From assembly GCF_030272615.1 (NCBI RefSeq), contig NC_081415.1, positions 420,666,257 through 420,730,256 on the forward strand: a stretch of DNA of 64,000 nucleotides, given 5' to 3'. Below are positions 57,562 to 64,000 of this stretch, piece after piece. Position 1 is the stretch's first letter. Each line of letters opens with the position of its first letter. This stretch comes from Cryptomeria japonica. Lineage: Eukaryota; Streptophyta; Pinopsida; Cupressales; Cupressaceae. The notes beneath the pieces were generated by a model. It ran no database searches. It saw nothing but the letters and a program-made list of their open reading frames with translations, and had not been told where the DNA came from. The position numbers and the translations under genes are program-made.

Positions 57562-59153
57562 GGTGCAGGAGCACCTAGTTTTTAACTAGTTTAGTTGATG
57601 TATTTCCAAATTTTGGAGGGATTGATCATGTTTGGGGTCAATGAATGAACAATGGATTGTGGTTAGATCCACAAGTGTGGTTTAGCATGATTTTAAGTAT
57701 ATTTGTCATCAAAGTGTGTTTGTTTTCTCACTTTTGGTCAATGTGCCCTTGTAAGCCAAAAATAACATTACTTTGCAAAATAGGGTAAAACTCATTGTAA
57801 GGCCTTATTAGGAATTTGGTCATGTTTTTTTAATGTTATGGATCCATCCTAGGAGGTTTGGAATGTAGAGAAATTCCTAAGTTGTAAAAATGCAAAATGG
57901 AGCAAAAGTTGTCATTGTTGCTTGACAACTTTTTGCAACTTTTTGAGCAACTTTTCAAAATTGAACAAATCGGTGGTTAGGAAATCGATGAGGAGTTTTT
58001 TATGACCAAGGAGTCATATAAAAGGATTTTTCAATGATTGTACATGGGTTGGAAGATCCAGGAGTAAGTTTGAATAAACTTTGAAGATAATTTCCAGATT
58101 TTTGCCATATATTTTGTCAATTTGGTAGAAGCAGTCTATACCAAATGGATTGATCTTATTACTATTCTTTCATGGTGCTTTAGTGTATGATATTTTGTTT
58201 CTTGAGAAGTGTTTTTATCTTTCCTTTGTATAGGTTTGGTGTGTGTTTGCAATTTATCTCTTACTGCATTGCTCTTTGTTTGAGCAAGGGTTTAAGACCC
58301 TAGACATGGTTCCAACTTGAAATCCCATTGTGTTTGTTCAATGGCCCTTGGGATTCAAGTAATGGAACCTTTGTATAGTGTACATATTCTTTGGAATGTC
58401 CTGGAGGTTTTGTGGAAGCCACATGTTATCATGTCCTAGGTGAGCTCTACCATACCCTGGCTAGGAATATGACTGCCAATTTTGTCTTTACTTGCAGGGA
58501 TGAACAAATTTGAATGTGCCAAGTGTTTGGCATGGAAGAATGATGTAGGGAAGAGTCTCAGTGAAGAGATGAAGGTGTGAAAGGGTGTATAAGACAATAA
58601 ACTCTATTGGTGAAGACTGCTAACTCTAAAACCCTCAAAAGTGCCATTTTTGGGATCCGTACCGATACAGACAAACCAGACAGCCTGCCCTAGTGAATCC
58701 AAAAGTTTTTCCAAAAGGGTACTTGGATCACCAAATATTTTGGGAGGTCCTTTGAATATTTTCTGAGTAATTGCACAAAAACCAGCAAGGTAGGGCTAAT
58801 AGGGGCTCTAGGGCTACTAGGCCTAGAAAATCGGAAGAAGAGGAAGAGATGGGAAAATGGAGAGAAACCAATTGAAGAACCACTTGAATGGAGTTGAAAA
58901 ACTTACCATACACCCCCTAAGACCCCTACAAGTGTGTGTTTGAGGTTTGGATGATCTAATGGTTGGATTTACTCTAGTGAATCCTATCCATGCTTAAGAG
59001 TAACCGCAGAAACAAAATTGATAGGGAGAACTCCAAGGGAGTTTGATTTTTTGATTTGTTAATGGACAAGTGAAGAGTGTTGGAAGCCCACTAAAACATC
59101 CTTTACCTACCTATTGAGCAAGGTGTGACTCTTTTGTTAGATTCTCCCCATCA
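57562..59153 (+). repeat. 3' LTR of the chromovirus
   Basis: It is 1592 bases and collinear with 51291-52882, ending TTCTCCCCATCA before the duplication CTCCA. The minus-strand frame at 58728-58913 is not considered coding. Confidence 0.95.
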
Positions 59154-59158
59154 CTCCA

Positions 59159-60425
59159 CCTTTGCAAGCCTCTCCACTGGCTCTCCCAATTCTACCTCCA
59201 CCTCTCCCCCGACCTTGACCACCAGATGCTCTCGCTCTCTTCCTCCAAGGTCATGAATGATCCTTATCATTACCAACCACCTCTAACGGTGGTATTGACT
59301 CTCCTTGTCCTGTCAATCTTGATAAGGGGTGATCTACCTTGTACTGTAAAAATTGAGGTGTCATACCTCTATCTGTAATATCCAAGTGCATGTTCCAATG
59401 GGAATGTGGGAGGGCATATAACTCTGCTTGTGCTGTCTCAAAATCCAAAGAAGGGCCCCAATCTTCTCTATCCTTGTGTGTACAAGCATATATAGTAGAA
59501 CCTTGAGGCATCCCCTGAGTCCAACCAAACTGCCTCAACACATGAGTAAGGATAAATCTCTCGATAATGTAGGGTGTCCTATTAATCAGATATTGACTCT
59601 GCATCAGAACAGGTACTTTGTTGCATCCTCTACTAGGCCTCACAATCAAGGTAAAACCTCCATATCACTCAATCCACATCATCAAGTTCCCATCTCCAAT
59701 ACTCCAATTTCCCAAGCATCAGTTGGGAAACTACACATCTATATGCATATAGATAGGGTTGTCCTGGTGCTCGTGCTCTCTCTACAATCGGCCATGTCAT
59801 AGCTATGTGCTCTCATGCCAAAATATGACACAATGTCACCCCCATAGATAAACTAGAAGCCTTGTCATACACTACTTGTTGCAAATCATGATATAGGTGG
59901 GCTAGGATATAGATCCCCCATGCATAACGAGTACCCCATGTGACCATCCACTCGAGAGCACGACCCCATCCCACTACAAATCCATGAGACCTCATGTCTG
60001 GACATAGGAAGCTTCCCACCAAACCTACCAATATCGTTGGTAATGGCTTATAAAACTTAACCATATATTCCTAGAAGATATCGAGTCCCTCGACCTCCTC
60101 ATCTCCAAATACTCATCGTGGTGTTGTTGTACCTCCTGCCTCATGTCGATCATACTGTACTATCTCTCTAGTGATCAAGATCCATAGAATCCTGTGTACA
60201 TCCTCGAGAGTCACCATCATATCTCCAGTGGGTAGATGGAAGGTGTTGTGGTTGCTATAATGTCATGTTCATCCTATAATCAGACATGAACAAACTATGA
60301 GACAACCCACAAGAATCAATGATGGCCCTATCTACATCGATAAGGTCTCCGCTCAAGGCAAAATTCTTCGGGTATCGCTCCCGAGACATCAATACACCCA
60401 CATCCTCCTGAAAGGTGATATCAAC
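59159..60425 (-). pseudogene. N-terminal plant mobile domain part of the antisense gene of element D
   Basis: On the minus strand the blocks parallel those of element C: RAIIDSCGLSHSLFMSDY, NTFHLPTGDMMVTLEDVHRI, GSFLCPDMRSHGFVVGWG, RYAWGIYILAHLYHDLQQVV and GMPQGSTIYACTHKDREDWG. The order and spacing match the plant mobile domain. After about residue 330 it becomes Arg/Gly-rich (59160-59250), and the chromovirus then cuts the gene at 59154-59158. The C-terminal part resumes at 51290. Several stops and at least one frame change are present. The homologous blocks are clearly diverged from element C, so the PMD gene has been carried by this family for some time. Confidence 0.8.
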
Positions 60426-60518
60426 AAAATGTCAGCTCTTATCCAACTAATCAAATCCATCCATCAATCATTTAGTTCTCCTATCCACTCACTTGAGAGC
60501 TTAAGCAATCTCTTTGAG

Positions 60519-60950
60519 CACCTATCAGTGATGAAGTCACACAATCATCAAAATTGGAGTCTACATCATTAACTCTTATCAATCATAAGTTTAATCAAAA
60601 CCTATCCTATCAGTGATGAAGTCACACAATCATCAAAATTGAAATTTATATCATTAACTCTTATCAATTAGGAGGTTCATCAACCCTATCTTATCAATGA
60701 CGAAATCAAACACTCATCAAATTTGGAGTTTCTATCATAAACTCTTATCAATCAGGAGGTTAATATAACCTATCCTATTGGTGACGAAGTCATGCAATAA
60801 TCAAATTTGGATTTTATATCATTAACTCTTATCAATCCAGAGGTTAATCTAACGTATCCTATCAGTGGCAAAGTCACACATCCAATCAAATCTATCCTAT
60901 CAGTAAATCTCATCAATCATGAGGTCACACACTCAAACAAACTTATCCAA
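60519..60950 (-). repeat. Tandem repeat (about 83-base unit) upstream of the PMD gene of element D
   Basis: About five diverged units start near 60520, 60603, 60687, 60774 and 60856. Each contains forms of cctatcagtgatgaagtcac, atcatcaaaattgga and attaactcttatcaatca. It lies immediately upstream (minus-strand sense) of the PMD coding part, as the unrelated 36/41-base array does in element C. Confidence 0.8.
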
Positions 60951-61084
60951 TTATCAAATCCTAAGTTTAAATTATTGACACTCATCGACTATCTTATCAA
61001 TTAAACTCTATCAAATCATCAAATCAAGCAACAAACCATCAAAGAGATCAAATAATTCATTTTCATCAAAAAATTAACATAAAA

Positions 61085-61335
61085 TATTCACTCCCTGTCT
61101 CCAAAGCACTAAAACATTTATCATATGTGTTAAATTTTTTATCATATGCACCACCGAAATTATCAAATGCACCAAAAAAGACATCAAATGAGCTATAACA
61201 AACCGACCCAAACCACAAACAATAAAATCATTTGTGCTAAAAAAACAATCAAATGCATTGAACGAACAATCATATGCGCTATGAAAAATTCAAATGCGCT
61301 AATAAAACAATCAAATACACTAAAAATGGAAAAAA
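61085..61335 (-). repeat. Degenerate GCGC-TTTG motif array in the PMD leader of element D
   Basis: On the minus strand, the sense of the PMD gene, units read TTAGCGCATTTGAATTT, TAGCGCATATGATTGTT, AATGCATTTGATTGTT, TAGTGTATTTGATTGTT and GGTGCATTTGATA, about 20-25 bases apart. The core matches that in the gag-pol leader of element A (TTAGCGCTTTTGTC) and resembles that of element C. Confidence 0.75.
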
Positions 61336-61597
61336 AATAGGGCACACACAAGAACCCGCGTGAAAATTTTTTGAAAAAAAAAAAAATCATCCACAAATTC
61401 AAATTTTTCAAACAAGGGAGGTTATAAATCCACTTACCGAAGGTCCATATGTTGTTGGTCTCTCAAATCATCAAACTCTCTCAAATTTGTGATTGGCATA
61501 GGGTGGCACCATTTTCTCCAAGCTCTCCTTTTCTCTCCAAATGCTCTAATCAGCCAACACCAAATGTTCAAATGAGCTAGAAAGTGAGCCCCAAGGG
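61336..61597 (-). other. Presumed start of the PMD transcript leader, element D
   Basis: Downstream of the TATA box on the minus strand are further motif-like words (AGCTCATTTGAACATTTGG, AGAGCATTTGGAG). No upstream coding frame was recognised. Confidence 0.4.
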
Positions 61598-61605
61598 TTT
61601 ATATA
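61598..61605 (-). promoter_or_regulatory. Candidate TATA box for the antisense PMD gene of element D
   Basis: TATATAAA on the minus strand, in the context TTGCTATATAAACCCTTGG, lies about 310 bases inside the polypurine tract and 1.2 kb upstream of the PMD frame. Position relative to the motif array and tandem repeat is as in element C. Confidence 0.6.
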
Positions 61606-61910
61606 GCAAGTCGTGATGTAAGCGGGGTATGCCACATAGATGGAAATGTAGGCCATATGGGTGTGTTGTGCTCACATCGTACTTTCAAAAATAAAATCAT
61701 TTTTATCGGGAGATCAATTTGCAAAAAAAATTCAAAAATCCAAAAAAAAATGATTTTTTCAAAAATCCAAAAAAATCACAATTTTTTCAAAAAAAAAACA
61801 TCAAAATTTCCTCAATTAATCTCCTAAGGGGGCATACTCGCATCATTATCTGATAATCAACATTGTTAGGCAATTTTTCTTTGAATCAACGTGTGGCCAC
61901 ACATCACTTC
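61606..61910. other. Region between the antisense TATA box and the polypurine tract, element D
   Basis: A- and T-rich runs (aaaaaaatgattttttcaaa) and a phrase ctcctaagggggcatactcgcatc occur. This is presumably the promoter side of the antisense gene. No coding content was seen. Confidence 0.4.
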
Positions 61911-61924
61911 AAAGAGGGGCAAAA
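61911..61924 (+). promoter_or_regulatory. Polypurine tract of element D
   Basis: AAAGAGGGGCAAAA immediately precedes TGTAGATGCC and is identical to the tract of element C on its own strand. It confirms that element D is plus strand. Confidence 0.9.
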
Positions 61925-63250
61925 TGTAGATGCCTATTTTTGTCCATCTGATTAAAAGAATTTTATATTTGTTTAATTATCATCCATCTAGCTATTAATT
62001 AAACTCAGATTTAATTAATCTAACATCCATTTTCCAACTATTAATTAAATTGGTATTTAATTAATTCACCCCCTTCTTCTATTAATTAAATAAATTATTC
62101 AATTTATTTGATTTAATTCACCTAGCCAAATTCATACTATTAATTAAATAAATAAATCTTATTTATTTTATTAAATCCCCTCCTACATTTAATTAAATCT
62201 TTCTTTCTCATTTAAATAAATTAACATTTGTTTAAAATCTTAAATCCATCCCATTTGCACTTTCTAGAATACACAAGTTGCATTCCTAACCCTTCTTCTG
62301 GATTCTTCTAAACCCTTCTAATTAGCCTAAACCCCCTCCTAAGCATTTGCACATTCCTAAAATAATTATTAGGAAGGAGTCACTTCTCAAACCATTAAAG
62401 GCTTTTTCCCTTCCACAAGTTAACCTCTAAAGTCTTGCTAAGCCTTTAAGGCTAACTTACCTTTGACCCTTGGTTAGAGACTTTATCTCTAGCTTAACCA
62501 TCCATTTAACCCACAAGTTTCTTCAAGCATTCATTTATTTGACCATGGTTATCCTTTAACCTTTGCACATGAATTTATCCTTTGGATAAAAGCTTTATCC
62601 ACTAACCTAACCCTAAACAAACCCCCTAGGGTAACCATCATGTCTATTCAGGCATTTAATGCCTCTTTTCTCTCCTTTGAAGCCTCCTCATGTTGACACT
62701 TGTCAACATGAGATTGGTTTGAAAGTGTCACATGGATTGAAGATCATGCAATCATAGCCCTTGTTAAGATAATTGAATCTTAACCATCCAATTGCCCATT
62801 TCTTCTATAAATAGGACTCATCCCTTCATTATTAGGGTTCACCAAGTTTCAATCTTAGAATCCAAATTTTGTCTCTCTTTGCCTCTATCATAAGATTAAG
62901 CATTTAGAAGCATTGTTATCATTAGCACATATCACGTTAGCATAGCATATCATGTTAGTATAGTATTTCATTATCACGGCATAAAATCTACATTATAACA
63001 AGCTTTGTTATAATCCATATAGATCTTAGTTGCATTAGCATATGAGACCATTATCAACTCATCACTTGTTCTTTAGGTTGTCATTCTAAAGGTAAATTGC
63101 TCAATGATTTGAGAGCGACCATGACTTGAAGAATCCTTGGAGATAGAGGACAATGGATCATCTTGGAAGAATTGTTTAATTAACTCATTTTATTTATTAG
63201 ATCCTTTACATGAAATGTTTCATTGGTATGTTTGCTATTTTGATGTTAAT
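61925..63250 (+). repeat. 3' LTR of element D (right edge uncertain)
   Basis: It starts TGTAGATGCCTATTTTTG, similar to the element C LTR start TGTAGACACC. The first 300 bases hold direct repeats with TTAATTAAATAAATAAA palindromes, as in A and C. A TATA box TCTATAAATAGG lies at 62804-62815. By analogy with A and C the end should be about 340-440 bases after it, so between about 63150 and 63260. No second copy or target duplication is available to fix it. Confidence 0.7.
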
Positions 63251-64000
63251 AGACTAACACCACCTTTTCAGGCATACAGATGTGTTATGGGTCTCACCAC
63301 AATGTGAGGAGATATGGATTAGAGTTATTTGCATTTGAGAACATGTTTTGATTTTTAATTGTTTATATGGATTCGTAGCATGTTGGTTTGTTGTTAGTTA
63401 TGTTCCAATGATTGTGGATCAATGATTTTCTCTTTGGAAGATGTGTTTGGGTCCCCTCTTTCTCTTGGAGTGGATCAATGTGTGTGTTTTTGGTACAAAA
63501 GGTATATTTTGGTTTAGGCTGACTTAGTTCAATCTTTGATGATCTATCTAATATATAAAGAATGAATGTGATTGAGTTAAATATGCAATGAGGTGTTGAA
63601 TGTAGAAAAAGTGGAAAGAACAATGTAGAGAATGTGAGAGGAAGTTTGCAAAATTTATTGAAGAGAAGACAAGAAGAGTTGTGTTCAAGTGATATGCAAG
63701 GTATGTTGAGACTATGGCAGATGTATGAGACATAGTACTAATAGTTGAGGTCTGAGTTGTGTGTATTGATGTTGGTCACTTGATGTAGAGTTCAAGGACA
63801 AATTCATGATCAGGAGATCCTTCTTTTTAGATTATTTTTGTATCTTGCCCTATTGCAGTTAGTTTCAAGTTTTCAAGTCCTTTTTGTATCTTTCCCCAAG
63901 AGTAGTCAGCCTTGGTTTGCAAGTCTAGAGTAGTGAGCTCTTTTTATTAATGTAATTTGATATACATAGTGGATATATTTTGTTGGTAGGTGCTCACTGT
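63251..64000. other. Unassigned DNA at the right edge
   Basis: No gene, repeat partner or known motif was seen. The last 150 bases (ttggtttgcaagtctagag, then ttattaatgtaatttgat) have the look of a retroelement LTR end, without further support. Confidence 0.3.

Larger units (their letters stand above)
51291..59153 (+). mobile_element. Complete chromovirus (Ty3/gypsy) inserted in the PMD gene of element D
   Basis: LTRs at 51291-52882 and 57562-59153 are both exactly 1592 bases with TG...CA ends, and CTCCA flanks both sides (51286-51290 and 59154-59158). A tRNA-iMet primer-binding site, gag, protease, RT, RNase H, integrase, chromodomain and polypurine tract follow in order. The first 240 bases of the two LTRs differ at about 19 sites (about 8 percent by eye), more than the LTRs of element C. 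The integrase resembles the CRM/Galadriel side of the chromoviruses, but the clade is not secure. Confidence 0.95.

Overview
This window looks like intergenic DNA from a seed plant with a large, repeat-rich nuclear genome, possibly a gymnosperm. The evidence is nested LTR retrotransposons of plant-specific Ty3/gypsy lineages, a retroelement-borne plant mobile domain (PMD) gene, a primer-binding site matching plant tRNA-Lys, low GC, and only one shred of an ordinary nuclear gene (a GH3 beta-glucosidase). No intact protein-coding gene was found. Species cannot be named from this sequence alone.

Layout. 1-2575: 5' part of Tat-like element A (minus strand), with leader, tRNA-Lys PBS and one LTR, inserted into the CAT-rich tract of fragment B (2576-3864), which holds the C-terminal end of a PMD gene. 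3865-4303: an LTR copy whose twin lies at 40936-41374. 5230-8660: T/C-rich non-coding DNA with a solo LTR at 7390-8333 (target-site duplication GCTAC). 9750-12198: a short non-autonomous LTR element (duplication ATATT). 15990-32106: Tat-like element C, both LTRs present, minus strand, 16.1 kb. 32748-35955: one long LTR. 36316-38460: two copies of a dispersed repeat. 38900-41374: leader, PBS and LTR of another element. 41384-42490: the end of a chromovirus integrase with chromodomain. 44291-44672: GH3 fragments. 47400-63250: Tat-like element D (plus strand), split by a complete chromovirus at 51291-59153 (1592-bp LTRs, duplication CTCCA).

Main biological point. Elements B, C and D carry, downstream of pol and on the opposite strand, the same extra gene: an N-terminal plant mobile domain and a C-terminal coiled coil. 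C and D show a common plan: gag-pol, a CAT-rich tract (read from the gag-pol strand), the convergent PMD gene, a tandem-repeat block, an array of a degenerate GCGC-TTTG motif, a TATA box for the PMD gene, the polypurine tract and the 3' LTR. The gag-pol leader and the PMD leader each carry arrays of this motif in the same RNA sense. In C both leaders are visible; A shows only the gag-pol leader and D only the PMD leader. This is the strongest candidate for an undescribed system here.

Decay. Coding regions are broken mainly by stop codons explicable as single C-to-T or G-to-A changes, as expected for deamination of methylated cytosine in silenced plant transposons. In element C one pol frame runs 5.9 kb with about 17 stops and no visible frameshift. 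All coordinates, alignments and homology calls were made by eye.
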